Shown in pieces: positions 45,962-56,889 of a stretch of 64,000 nt of DNA. Numbering within the stretch: position 1 is the stretch's first letter; each line of letters begins with the position of its first letter. The stretch is from Cycas panzhihuaensis (taxonomy: Eukaryota > Cycadophyta): contig CM041465.1 in assembly GCA_023213395.1 (NCBI GenBank), forward strand, positions 217,503,741 through 217,567,740, given 5' to 3'. The position numbers were made by a program, and so were the translations under genes. The notes beneath the pieces were generated by a model, which ran no database searches, was not told the DNA's origin, and worked only from the letters and a program-made list of their open reading frames with translations.

Positions 45962-48497
45962 TGGACGCGCTCTGGGATAACCCGACTCGATAAGGCGGGG
46001 AGATGGTGACGAAGCGGTAGGAAGTGGAACCTACAAGGCAAGCAACTACCAGGCGCCTTGTGGGAGCGAGTTCGGGATCTGCAATGGAGTATGGCTACTA
46101 CTGGGTGACCCTTCACCACCTTGAGCGAAGGGCGAAGATACGTAGGACGAACCCGGGTTGGCCCGAAAGCAGGACCCTCCCACCCTTGGGTGGCCAGAAG
46201 GGAGAGAGAAGGGACCTAGGAGGGATAGGCCAAAAGCAACCCTACACAACCTAACCGGGGACACGAACGACGCGGGAGGCGAGGTGCTCGTGCGGTTAGG
46301 GGGAAGGAAGGAAAAGTAGGGATCAAGAAGGCTCCTACAACCTTTCCTACGGACAGTAAGGGGTGCATGCAAATGAAGTAAATACGTAACAAATAAACAC
46401 AAGGTAATTTTCCTTTTAATCTTCAATGTCTTAATTACTAAGGAAGAAAAAGGAAAAGAACAAGAGTACGCAAGAGGAGGAAATGTGTACTTGGGCCAAG
46501 GGCGTGCGAGGTGATGTAGCACGAGGAGTACCCAACCGCCCACGCAACGCACTGGGATGTGAGGCGTAGTGGCGGTAAGCGAGGGGCTTCCTTACCTTCC
46601 CTAAAATAAGTGCACACCGAAGAAAGAAGGAAACGCTAACTAGGAAATGAGATAACGAAGTTGTAACACATGCAAGAGGCGCCACCGATAGAGAAATCAA
46701 TCTGCAACGTTCTCAAGGCGTCTCAAATACCGCAGCGACAAAGATCTTCCTCCTCCAGAAGGAGGGTACTAACATGCAACGACAAGGTCTAACAATATAT
46801 ATATATCAACATAAGTCGGAATCCAAATAGGCATGCATCAATGTTAGTCCAACGAGGAGGAAATCAAGGAAAAATACTCTAAATAAAGTGGGACAACAAG
46901 GTAAGCTCCTGAGTGGCCTCACAGCATAAATGGTGCCCAAACCTCTCCCCAAGAGCCACGGGCAGAGGAGAAAGTCAAGACTCAAGGCTAGAAAATAGTA
47001 GCAAAAGGGCAAGAAAGACCCAAAGACACCCACGGGAACCGGATGCTACGGGAGCAAACCGTAACCGGGAGCAAAGGCAAAGCCACGAATGGTAGTTGAG
47101 AACTACGAATGATTCCCAAACTGAGCAAGGGTCCCAAATCTGGCGCAACTCGTGATGTCACTGGTTTGGGCAAAGCACCTGAGTCTCTAAACCCTTGTTT
47201 AGATGGCCAAGAGCAACATGAGGCGAGAGGGAAGCTTTGGAGGGCTTGGAGCCACTCGGGAGCGTGGAAGGTGGTACTAATCCACCCAGCTCCTCTCCCA
47301 AAGCCTATGCAACCCTCACGCCACTGCTTTGGACAAAGAAACGCAGTAAGAGACAAGAGAAAGTGGAGCAAAGTCCTCACAAAGGAAAGAGGATCAAACT
47401 TCAAGCAACAAACATGAACAAATGAGTGAGTCGAGCAAGAATATCGCAAAGAACTTAACAAAAAGTAAAGAGTACTGGGAGGAAGAGGCAAGGGCTTGCC
47501 TCACCCAAAGGCAATGAAGGAGGGCCGGAAAAATGCCCCAGATCCGAGTAGAGCGGGTTTGAGGCCCCGCTACAGTATGATGGAGAACACTGCAAACGTG
47601 GGGCTCATGGATCGCTGGATAGAGACCGGCTAGAAACCACTTCAAAGGAGCCTCTCCAAGGCGCTGAGGGGTTGAGAGAATGTCTCAACCGAGCCAAGGA
47701 GAGCCGGGCCAGATGAAGAGTGCAGTCCCACAGCCAGAAAAGCAGAAAGCGAGCAGAGCAGAGAGAGTTTTCTTGAGAGTAACTTCCAAAAGTGAGTAAA
47801 AGATCCAAAAAGTCCCAAAAGATGCTTAAGTACTAAAGCAAAACCCTAAAGTACGCGAATAGGGCCTACCGGAAGGAAAAAGGCGCGAACCACGTGGGCG
47901 GTTCCAATAAATGCGAAATCGCCACCATGGATTTTAAAACAAACAGAGACAACAGATCATGGAAATTTTAGCTGCATGAATATTTCAAATGCAGATCAAA
48001 ATTCCGGCAGATCACAAGATCACGGCATTGCCAAGATTACGGCCAGTATGCACCAGAGACACAAATGGGGCCCGCCAACCGTCCAGTCGGGGCAAACCAA
48101 AAAAGGCTAAAGGACAACTAAAACACCCACCGGGAGCAAACAAGCCAAGAAACGGGCCCACGGAGCGTAAATAGGCCCCCAAATGAGGTGGCAAGCTAAC
48201 CAAGCGACGATGAGACATCACACGGGTGGAGGTGGCGCAAACCCGGTGGGTCCAGGAGAGAGGAGGGCAGATGCGGAAAGTAATACGGTCACCAGGGTGC
48301 CACACTCGCTAAGAGTGTGCCCCTGCTATAGTCGTCATAGGCTAAACATAGGTGTGGATGACGCACCGGGCCGCCCACAAAGTCATACGCATGCAAATAT
48401 GTAAGGCATAATCAAGACACAAAAGTGACGATAATGCTAGACATACCGCACTTACACAGGTCGGTGATTCCAGTATCCATTCCCGAAGCCGGAAACA
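45962..48497 (-). repeat. Gypsy-2 3' LTR
   Basis: 2,536 bp; plus-strand start TGGACGCGCTCTGGG, end GAAGCCGGAAACA. Stretches well over 100 bp (for example about 46078-46250) look identical to the 5' LTR, separated by clusters of short indels. A TATA-like AT repeat is at 46795-46803. Open frames up to 168 codons inside are not preserved in the other LTRs. Confidence 0.92.
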
Positions 48498-48840
48498 CCT
48501 TATGGCGTGAGCCTCGCCGCCGAAGCTGATGCGATGGCGAATCGGCAACACAACCGCTGCAGCACATGTGTATATAGATATATCAATCAAGATCGGATCG
48601 TGAGGCAAGGGTGCCATGAAAGTGTCGTGGCGAACGCGTGGATACGAAGCGGTGGAGACAACATAGGGCCGCCTATGAGCCACCCGAAACCGATCGGGAG
48701 AAAGAGACAGCGAGGGGGCCGCCCCACCACAATGAATGCAAAGGAGCATGCGGGACCACATGGGGAACAAATGGTGGGTACCATAGTTTTACCTCGTTAG
48801 CAACCCGATTTGGAGGTGCGAGCAAATCGCTGACGGAGCG
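48498..48840 (-). other. Gypsy-2 segment between RNase H and 3' LTR
   Basis: GC-rich, no recognised domain. A clear polypurine tract next to the LTR is lacking; the minus strand reads CACGCCATAAGG before the LTR start TGTTTCCGG. Confidence 0.6.
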
Positions 48841-48841
48841 A

Positions 48842-49302
48842 CTAACGGCCGAGGCTTGGGCGACGGAAGGCCAAGCAAGACTCGGGGACTGGCCCAGGCG
48901 AGACAGTGGCCAAGGATGAGGCGAACAAGGCTATCGCCTCGGCATTGAGAGCCCGAGGGATATGCCGGATATCAACAAGAGAAACGGGCGGGAGGGATCC
49001 GGCGGTAGAAGCAAGAGTCCTCAAGTGAGGGCATCGCACGTGAGACTGGGTGAGATGAGACACCACAACTTGAGAGTCGCAGAGCAAAACAATGGGTCCG
49101 TGATGGAAGCGAAGGGCATCGGTAAGGGCTTCGATGGCGGTGTATACTCGGCTTCATTGTTGGTAGCCTCCGGGAGGAAGATCCCAGCGCGGAGGAGATC
49201 ATAACCAGGAGGGCTGCGGAGAATCCACGCAGGTGAAGGTTCAGGGTTACCGCGCTCCGCCTCGGTAAAGATGTAAACGGACATAGGTGACACAAAATCC
49301 AA
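48842..49302 (-). pseudogene. Gypsy-2 RNase H domain downstream of pol
   Basis: Minus-strand reading gives ERGNPEPSPAWILRSPPGYD, then FLPEATNNEAEYT, a 1-nt shift, AIEALTDALRFHHGPIVLLC, DSQVVVSHL and VDIRHIPRALNAEAIALFAS. These match an RNase H fold: Glu in NEAEY and Asp in CDSQ are present; the first catalytic Asp seems replaced by Glu, and the last (NAEADALA-type) by Ile. It is about 690 bp downstream of the pol stop (49988) on the same strand, whereas RNase H normally lies between RT and integrase. It would degrade RNA in RNA-DNA hybrids if active. Confidence 0.75.
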
Positions 49303-49985
49303 GCGGATGATCGATGATTAAGGCAACACTTAGAAGAAAGCAGAACAGTGGCCAAGGGTAGGAGGACCTAGCAATGAGGTAACCTGTGGCGGGCCACAGC
49401 AGATGAACATGGATGGACGGTTTGGGAGGAAAGCCACGGGCCTCGTGGGGTCATATATAGGACCATATGATTGTACCCCCCCTGCAAGGACACCGGCTTC
49501 CCAGGATGTATGATGACATGATTTTGATATGTATATATGCATGGGGTGAGTGTTATGTTGTGTAGTAGGTGATTCATGTTATGAACATTTTATAGTATGA
49601 TGCACACGTTTCCTTCCATGTATAACCACACACCTAACAGGGGCACACACCCACGCCGTGAGCGGGACGACATGGAGGTGTGAGGTTAGGAAGCAGGGCG
49701 GCATACATGTCTGCAGGAGAGCATAACGGGATATGCGAAGGAAACGCCAGACAGGAAAGAGGGGCAACAATGCCCCCAAGCGTCCTCCCAGTTGGGAGAT
49801 GCCCAAGCGAGAGGACCAAGGTTCCCAAGAGGATACGGGGACGCGGGTTCCGCGGACGGAACCAGAGAGACAAAGCGGGATCCATCTTAAATAGCCATTC
49901 TACACGCGGCCGGGAAGAATGGGGACAACCTAAGATGGTAGTTTAGGCTCGTTTCGGAGGCGAGGGATCGTCAAGGGTCAAGCGT
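49303..49985 (-). other. Gypsy-2 spacer between pol end and RNase H
   Basis: No coding seen. It includes an AT-rich island (about 49510-49630) in otherwise GC-rich sequence, and a CTATATATGACC motif on the minus strand near 49460 that could act as a TATA box for the downstream RNase H. That role is speculative. Confidence 0.5.
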
Positions 49986-50442
49986 AAAACTTCTTAAGGA
50001 ACATCCCATTAACCCGGCTTTCTCAAATTCGAGCCTCCGTGGTGGCTATCCTATAGGCACCATTATCGAGAGATTCGATAATGACAAAAGGACCGACCCA
50101 CCGGGGTTGGAATTTGGTCAAACGGTCATGGAGATATTCGAGCCCAGCGTCCAGAAGCTTTTCTACCTCCATCTTGACGGTGGCAGAAAGCTTCGGGTGA
50201 AGGGGACGCTGCTTCTGGCGCACAGGGTGGGCGCCAGGAAGGGTGGTGAGGTTATGAGTGACAATCGAGGAGTCGATTCCCTTCATGTCGAGATAATCCC
50301 ACGCGAGAATGTCTCGAAATTCTCGGAATGTAAGGGAATATTCCCTAATCTCATCGAGAGCATTCCGCCCCAACCCTAATGACCTTGCGGGGCCAAGACT
50401 ACGCCTTGAATTCCCCCATGCACATGGCATTGCCCTCTTCAA
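49986..50442 (-). pseudogene. Gypsy-2 pol remnant: RT N-terminus fused to integrase C-terminus
   Basis: One open frame. The first part has FRDILAWDYLDMKGIDSSIV, GAHPVRQKQRPLHPKL and VKMEVEKLLDAG, the region just before the RT catalytic core. Without interruption it passes into DRLTKFQPRWVGPFVIIESL and DNGAYRIATTEARI, the integrase C-terminal block. After a TGA the frame goes on as ESRVNGMFLKKFYA and stops at about 49988, the usual end of such pol genes. The RT core, RNase H and integrase core (roughly 3 kb in relatives) are missing at a junction near 50145. Confidence 0.88.
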
Positions 50443-51173
50443 AGTGAAGAGGGCAAGATCAACGGGAGGAGGAGGAATAGGAGAGGATCGGATCCGAGCG
50501 TGGATCCGATCGCAAGGATCTTCCGGTGGACCGAGCCGGTGACCGTAAGGCGATTAGGTGCAAGGCCCGCCAGTGCTCAGCGAGGGCTTCATCATCCTCG
50601 AAATAGTCCACTCCATGGATGACCCTATTTCGAGTAGAAGAAGCGCTAGAAGGGAAAGGAGCAACGGACCGGGTGATCATTGGATCGCTCAACTCCTTCA
50701 TGGAACCAAGGAAAACCAGGAAAGAGGCTCCTCGAGAGGAGCGAAAGGCAATTCCTCAAAACCATCACCTGCGGAGGGTAATGAAAAGAAGAACTGACGG
50801 CGGGCGGGTCAGCACGAGCGATGGTGTGTGACACGCGCGGGGGGCTAGTCTCGCCAACGAGAGAGGTTCCAAACGAGGGTCTAGAGCGAGATGTACTACT
50901 ATGGCGCGAAGGAAAGAAATGGGGTGGAGACAACCCTCGTCTCCGTCAAGCGATTCATCATCGCTGAACGAAGCAAGGTACCCATAACTCCCGACGCCAA
51001 TAGGGGCAAAACGCGTCTTGAGACTAGGAAGGGAAGATGTGGGATCTTCTTCCACGGATTGGGTATACCAATTGAACAAGCCGAGGCGTGAGTGGGTGAA
51101 CCTTGGTTTGCCGAATTGGCATAACGAGTTTGTTTGGCAAAGGACGTTCACGGGAACCACTCTCATTCGTCCG
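50443..51173 (-). other. Gypsy-2 protease-RT spacer
   Basis: Several open but shifting frames on the minus strand, with no recognised domain. A long linker between protease and RT is usual in Tat-like elements. Its reading frame is broken by small length changes. Confidence 0.5.
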
Positions 51174-51500
51174 TCATGGAAATTTAAGCCGCCCCCAAAG
51201 GGTCGAACACACGGCTCCCATTTGGTCGAGCCACGGGCGACCCGGAAGGAGGTTGTAATCCACGTCAACGTCGAGGACTACAACATCGGCAAGAAGGAGT
51301 TTGCCCCAAGGGTGGCGGAATCGCGATGCATCCGAGAGGGTCTTCTCGCCATCATACCCTTGGCATCGCCAGTGAACAGTTCCATATGAGATACCAAGCT
51401 CTTGCATAACACGCAAGGGCATGGCATCGATGTAAGAGCCGTTGTCGACAGCAGTTCTGAGGGTACAATCAGCGTGTCGATCGTGATGGTGAATGGGAAG
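51174..51500 (-). pseudogene. Gypsy-2 protease
   Basis: The minus strand reads VDNGSYIDAMPLRVMQELGI, corresponding to the VDnGSS.NVMPL active-site block of plant gypsy proteases. It is followed by VVVLDVDVDYNLLPGRPWLD and MGAVCSTLWGRLKFP, which match the conserved YN.LLGRPWL...AVPSTLH..LKFP block. It is open from 51422 to 51174. Confidence 0.8.
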
Positions 51501-52089
51501 TTCCAGCGACGTTCCTGCTCACCGGCGGAGGAAGATCCTTAGGATCGGCGAAATAGTGGGTCCGCCACCTGGGCGACGCCCAAAGCGTGGGCGCACATCT
51601 CCCGATCCTAAAGCTTCCAGGAGGAGGGCCCGTTGCTCGGGACAACTCGAACGTCCATCAAGGACATTCCCGCGGCCGATCAGTATGGAGCTCGTCCACG
51701 ACGGAGAAGGGTTTACCCTTCCCAGTGGGTTGGGTAAGTGCCCTTCGAAAGTCGTGAACGACCGGGCGCACGTGAATAGCCTTGGGAAAGAGGGATTCGG
51801 AGGAAGGGTCTCCTAAGGATCGGAAGGAACGGAAGAACCGGCAGCTCCGCCGCTTCCTTAGCGTTTGAGATCGCGTAAGGGCGAAAGTCAGAGTTGCTTC
51901 AAGCAACTGAATCACCTTCTTCCCCCTATTCCGGGGTCGTGAAGGCGACGGAGTACCTGGCCAGGAGAACGAGAAGAGGAAGAAGAGTTCGCGCCCTTCC
52001 CTTTGTCGCGGAAGGCGGGGATCGTGTGATCTTCCTGCTTCACGGTTGTTCTTGGTTTGGGGGTTGCGATCACGTTCCCCATGTTTAGG

Positions 52090-53227
52090 GAACGGATCCT
52101 TGTGAACAGGTTGGTCTAGATTAGGCCTTGAGGCCCGTTTGGGAGAGGAATCGCGGCGAGGGGCATCCTTTGGATGCTGGGCCCTACAACGTGAATCGTC
52201 ATGGAAGCAATCCCCATGAATGGAACACCACTTCTTCTCAAGCGGAGGGTCGGACCTTCTCGCTTGGGAGGATCGTTCCCATTCCTGGGAAGAGGAGCTT
52301 GGGTAGTTTGTTGGACTTGTTTGTTTGAAGTAGGAGACGAAGGACCTTGAAGCTTGAGCTCCTTCATCGTACGCTCGAACGAGCGTATAGCCGAGGTGAG
52401 GGGATCTAAGGTCCTCTCGGTAGGATGAGAGGAAGACCGCGTCGGCTGAGAAGGTTTAGTGTCTTTGGTAGGGGGTGGTGCCTCACGGCGTTGTGAGGGC
52501 TTAAGAGGTTTCTTGAGACCAGCTTGGATCTCAATAGCCTCCAACGCCAAGCACTTGGCGATCGCGGAATCACACGTGGTCGCCCCCATCTTGAGGACTT
52601 CCACGTGGACTTCGGGACGGCGCATTGACAACAGTCCCGCCTTGACTCCTCGGGCAAAGTCGCCTTGGTGGAGTGAAGCAGATCGTGGAATCGCCGCACA
52701 AAGTCACGATTCATCTCATCGTGACCTTGTTTGAGCGAGAGAAGGGATTTCATCCCGCTCTCGAATGGGCGAGCTACATCAAAGTAATTGATGAACTCGT
52801 CCACCAATTGCTGGAATGAATAGACTGAGTGGGCAGGGAGACGATAAAACCATTTAAGGGCGTCACCCTGCAAGGATCGAGGAAAGAGTTTCATCAAAAT
52901 ATGGTCGTAAGCCCAGTAGTCGATGCATGCCATAGAGAAACTACGGACATGCTCCGCCGGGTCTTGCGACGAAGTCCCATCGAATCTAGGAACTTCAGGA
53001 GGATGAGGCGGCAAGTTGGTTCGCAACGCCTCAACCGAGAGAGGGGTTGACCTAAAGTCCACGAAGGGGCGCGCCCTTGCCTGAACCGTAGGATCAACGA
53101 ACATCGAAGTAGGTGGCGCGCAAGGAGCGGATGGGGGTAGGACACCCATCCCTCCTTGAGGAACCACCCTCACGACAAGGCGGAAAAGGGCGCCTTGGAA
53201 GGGAGTCAGATTCCCTTGCGAAGGCAC
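52090..53227 (-). pseudogene. Gypsy-2 gag with zinc knuckle
   Basis: An open frame from 53227 contains the retrotransposon gag domain: PPHPPEVPRFDGTSSQDPAE, FPRSLQGDALKWFYRLP, FQQLVDEFINYF and SLLSLKQGHDEMNRDFVRRF. After LPEES a frameshift follows and Gag continues in another frame (AIAKCLALEAIEIQAGLKK). A second shift gives the zinc knuckle WCSIHGDCFHDDSRC near 52205-52250. The product would form the virus-like particle. Confidence 0.85.
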
Positions 53228-54319
53228 AACGGATGGAACTGCATTAGATGGCGGACAAGAGGGATGCGAAGGTTACGCCCATACGGCCACCGTAGGTGGG
53301 GCCATTCAGGTATGGGTGTAGCGGATCCACCCCATAAGCAGAAGACGGCTTCCCCTACCACGCCCCCAAGGTTGAGAAGTATACCAGGGGAACGTGAGAA
53401 AGAAGCACCAACTTTGGGTTGGAAGATGCGTGGGAGCAGATCCCACCGACCGGTGGAAGGCTAGCAGGCGACTAGGCCTACTAGGGAGGCATGTGCGGAT
53501 TGGGAGGCGGCACATTAGTTGGATCGGGAGCGGGTATGCTAACCCCGGTGAGGGAGACATTGCAGTGAGAAGGCCCTAAGGCATTAGGGCCTTGATAAGG
53601 GATGGAAGGTGCCACGTGCCCCCACCGCAGAAGCGAATGGGGCGACGCGTAGGCACGAAAGGGTTTGTTGTCACAGAAAGGCGGACGAGGATGAAGCGTG
53701 AGGGGAAGAGCGAGGAGGAAGAGGCTCCCTGCGGGACACCCTCAAGCCATTCGGGACGTGGTTGAGAGCATGCCGCACGGCATCCGTCAAGAGCCTCAAG
53801 CACGTCAACGGAGGAGTCCCCACATACCCATAAGAGGTGATCGGGACCTCGAACAAGGCATGTCCATCCGAAGGTTCCTCATAAAATCGCCATCGCGGCA
53901 ATCCTCGGGAGGAGCGGATCCCTCTACGTCGGTAGAAGGATGGGGAGCACAAGAAAGGTGTTGATCGATCGGGTAGTAAAAGGAGTCGTCACCCTCTTGG
54001 GTGGACTCCGGAATGACAGAAGGAAGAGCTTGGGTTTCCATAACCGAAGCGTGGTAGGTCCAATCGGAAGAGTACCCTTCCATAGTCGGATCGGGATCCG
54101 ACGAGGCAAGAAGGCTGTACTCGGGGTCTTCTAACAAAGGGGGTAGACCGCACAAACGACGAGAGAAACGGCGCATGCAAGGTCGACCGACGATGTCAGG
54201 AAAAGAGAAGGAATGGTATAACACGCGCGTTGGGGGCTGCCCAACGTGGAGGTCAAGATATGTATAGAAAGGATCACAGAGTAGCGAAACCAACCGAAGA
54301 GAGCGAGACTAGCTCCCTT
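53228..54319 (-). other. Gypsy-2 leader with open frame 54293-53805
   Basis: The 162-codon frame starts shortly after the PBS (MVSLLCDPFYTYLDLHVGQP), is acidic in its middle and has no recognised domain. It might be an N-terminal extension of Gag separated by frameshifts, or untranslated leader. Coding is not demonstrated. Confidence 0.4.
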
Positions 54320-54341
54320 CTTGGCGGTCCCAGATGGTCGC
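54320..54341 (-). promoter_or_regulatory. Gypsy-2 primer-binding-site region
   Basis: The minus strand reads GCGACCATCTGGGACCGCCAA right after the LTR end GCGTCA. It resembles the TGGCGAC...TGGGGAC type of gypsy PBS, but the tRNA is not certain. Confidence 0.55.
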
Positions 54342-56884
54342 TGATGACGCTACTGGGATAACCCTTGCCCGATAGCGCGGGAGAGATGGTGACGAAAGCG
54401 GTAGGAAGTGGAACCTACAAGGCAAGCAACTACCACGCAGAGCGCCCGTCTTGTGGGAGGCCGAGTTCGGGATCTGCAATGGAGTATGGCTACTACTGGG
54501 TGACCCTTCACCACCTTGAGCGAAGGGCGAAGATACGTAGGACGAACCCGGGTTGGCCCGAAAGCAGGACCCTCCCACCCTTGGGTGGCCAGAAGGGAGA
54601 GAGAAGGGACCTAGGAGGGATAGGCCAAAAGCAACCCTACACAACCTAGCCGGGACACGAGCAGCCGGGAGGCGAGGTGCTCGTGCGGTTAGGGGAAGGA
54701 AGGAAAAGTAGGGATCAAGAAGGCTCCTACAACCTTTCCTACGGACGATGGGGTGCATGCAAATGAAGTAAATACGTAACAAATAAATACAAGGTAATTT
54801 TCCTTTTAATCTTCAATGTCTTAATTACTAAGGAAGAAAAAGGAAAAGAACAAGAGTACGCAAGAGGAGGAAATGTGTACAGGCCAAGGGCGTGCGAGGT
54901 GATGTAGCCCGCACGAGGAGTACCCAACCGCTCACGCAACGTCTGGGATGTGAGGCGTAGTGGCGGAGTGGCGAGGGCTTCCTTACCTTCCCGGAAAATA
55001 AGTGCACACCGAAAGAAAGAAGGAAACGCTAACTAGGAAATGAGATAACGTAAGTTGTAACACATGCAAGAGGCGCCACCGATAGAGAAATCAGCTGTAA
55101 CGTTCTCCGTGCGTCTCAAATACCGCAGCGACAAAGATCTTCCTCCTCCAGAAGGAGGGTACTAACATGCAACGCACAAGGTCTAACAATATATATATAT
55201 CAACATAAGTCGAATCCAAATAGGCATGCATCAATGTTAGTCCAACGAGGAGGAAATCAAGGAAAAATACTCTAAATAAAGTGGGACAACAAGGTAAGCC
55301 CTGAGTGGCCTACCACCCATAAATGGTGCCCAAACCTCTCCCCAAGAGCCACGGGCGTGAGGAGAAAGTCAAGACTCAAGGCTAGAAAATAGTAGCAAAA
55401 AGGGGCAAGAAAGACCCAAAGACACCCACGGGAACCGGATGCTACGGGAGCAAACCGTAATCGGGAGCATAGGCAAAGCCACGAATGGTAGTTGAGAACT
55501 ACGAATGATTCCCAAACCTGAGCAAGGGGTCCCAAATCAGAGGCGCGACTCGTGATGCTGGTTTGGCGACCTGAGTCTCTAAACCCTTGTTTAGATGGCC
55601 AAGAGCAACATGAGGCGAGAGGGAAGCTTTGGAGGGCTTGGAGCCACTTCGGGAGCGTGGAAGGTGGTACGGAATCCACCCAGCTCCTCTCCCAAAGCCT
55701 ATGCAACCCCTCACGCCGCTGCTTTGGACAGCAAACGCAGGCAAGAGACAAGAGAAAGTGGAACAGCAGTCCTCACAAAGGAAAGAGGATCAAACTTCAA
55801 GCAACAAACATGAACAAATGAGCTGGAGCAAGAATATCGCAAAGAACTTAACAAAAAGTAAAGAGTACCTGGGAGGAAGAGGCAAGGGGCTTGCCTCAGC
55901 CAAAACAATGAAGGAGGGCCGGAAAATGCCCAGATCTGAGTAGAGCGGGTTTGAGGCCCCTGCTACAGTATGATGGAGAACACACGCAAACGTGGGGCTC
56001 ATGGATGCTGGATAGAGACCGGCTAGAAAACACTCCAACGCAGCCCCCGCCAAGGCGCGTGAGGGGTTGAGAGAATGTCTCAACCGAGCCAAGGAGAGCC
56101 GGGTCAGTATGAAGAGTGCAGGTCCGGCAGAAGAAGCAGAGCAGAAAGCAGAAAGCAGAGAGAGTTTTCTTGAGAGTAACTTCCAAAAGTGAGTAAAAGA
56201 TCCAAAAAGTCCCAAAAGATGCTTAAGTACTAAAGCAAAACCCTAAAGTAGCGAATAGACACCGGTGGAAGGAAAAGCGCGAACCACGTGGCGGTTCCAT
56301 GATAATGCGAATTGCCACGGATTTTAAAACAAACAGAGACAACAGATCATGGAATTTTAGCGATCTGTGAATATTTCAGTGATCTGAAAATTCCGTGATG
56401 AGATGGCCAAGATCACAGTCTGCCAAGATTACGGTATGCACCGGAGACACAAATGGGGCCCGCACCGGTCCAGTCGGGGCAAGCGGTAAAAGGCTAAAGG
56501 ACAACTAAAACACCCACCCGGAGCAAACAAGCCAAGAAACGGGCCCACGGAGCGAAATAGGCCCCCAAATGAGGTGGCAAGCTAACCAAGCGACGATGAG
56601 ACATCACACGGGTGGAGGTGGCGCAACCCGGTGGGTCCGGAGAGAGGAGGGCGATCACGGAAGTAATACGGTCACTGTGGTGCCACACTCGCTAAGAGTG
56701 TGCCCCTGCTATAGTCGTCATAGGCTAAACATAGGTGTGGACGACGACCAGGCCGCCCACAAAGTCATACGCATGCAAATATGTAAGCAGACAATCAGTA
56801 CACAAAAGTGACGATAATGCTAGAGACATACCTGCACTTACCTGAGTCGGTGATTCCGTATCCATTCCCGGAAGCCGGGAAACA
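54342..56884 (-). repeat. Gypsy-2 5' LTR
   Basis: 2,543 bp; plus-strand TGATGACGCTACTGGG to GAAGCCGGGAAACA. It aligns over its whole length with 45962-48497 and 15556-18036. Confidence 0.92.
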
Positions 56885-56889
56885 CCCTC
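56885..56889. repeat. Gypsy-2 target-site duplication, right copy
   Basis: CCCTC, identical to 45957-45961. Confidence 0.92.

Larger units (their letters stand above)
45962..56884 (-). mobile_element. Gypsy-2, Tat-like Ty3/gypsy element with 2.5-kb LTRs (10,923 bp)
   Basis: A minus-strand, GC- and CpG-rich element with exact TSD CCCTC, LTRs of 2,536 and 2,543 bp with TG...CA ends, a PBS-like site, gag, protease and a rearranged pol. The RT is cut off after its N-terminal part and fused to the integrase C-terminus. An RNase H domain lies between the end of pol and the 3' LTR. RT and integrase cores are absent, so the copy is non-autonomous. The Tat-like assignment is an inference from the protein blocks and the long LTRs. 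The solo LTR at 15556-18036 belongs to the same family. Confidence 0.93.

Noticed and set aside
46046-46552. A 168-codon open frame in the Gypsy-2 3' LTR (and similar ones of 140-167 codons in the other LTR copies)
   Set aside because: GC-rich sequence gives long chance frames. The frames differ in phase and length among the three LTR copies because of short indels, and contain no recognisable domain. I treat them as LTR sequence.
45962-56884. GC-rich block as transferred bacterial or organellar DNA
   Set aside because: It has paired LTRs, a 5-bp TSD, Gag with a zinc knuckle and gypsy protease blocks, so it is a retrotransposon.
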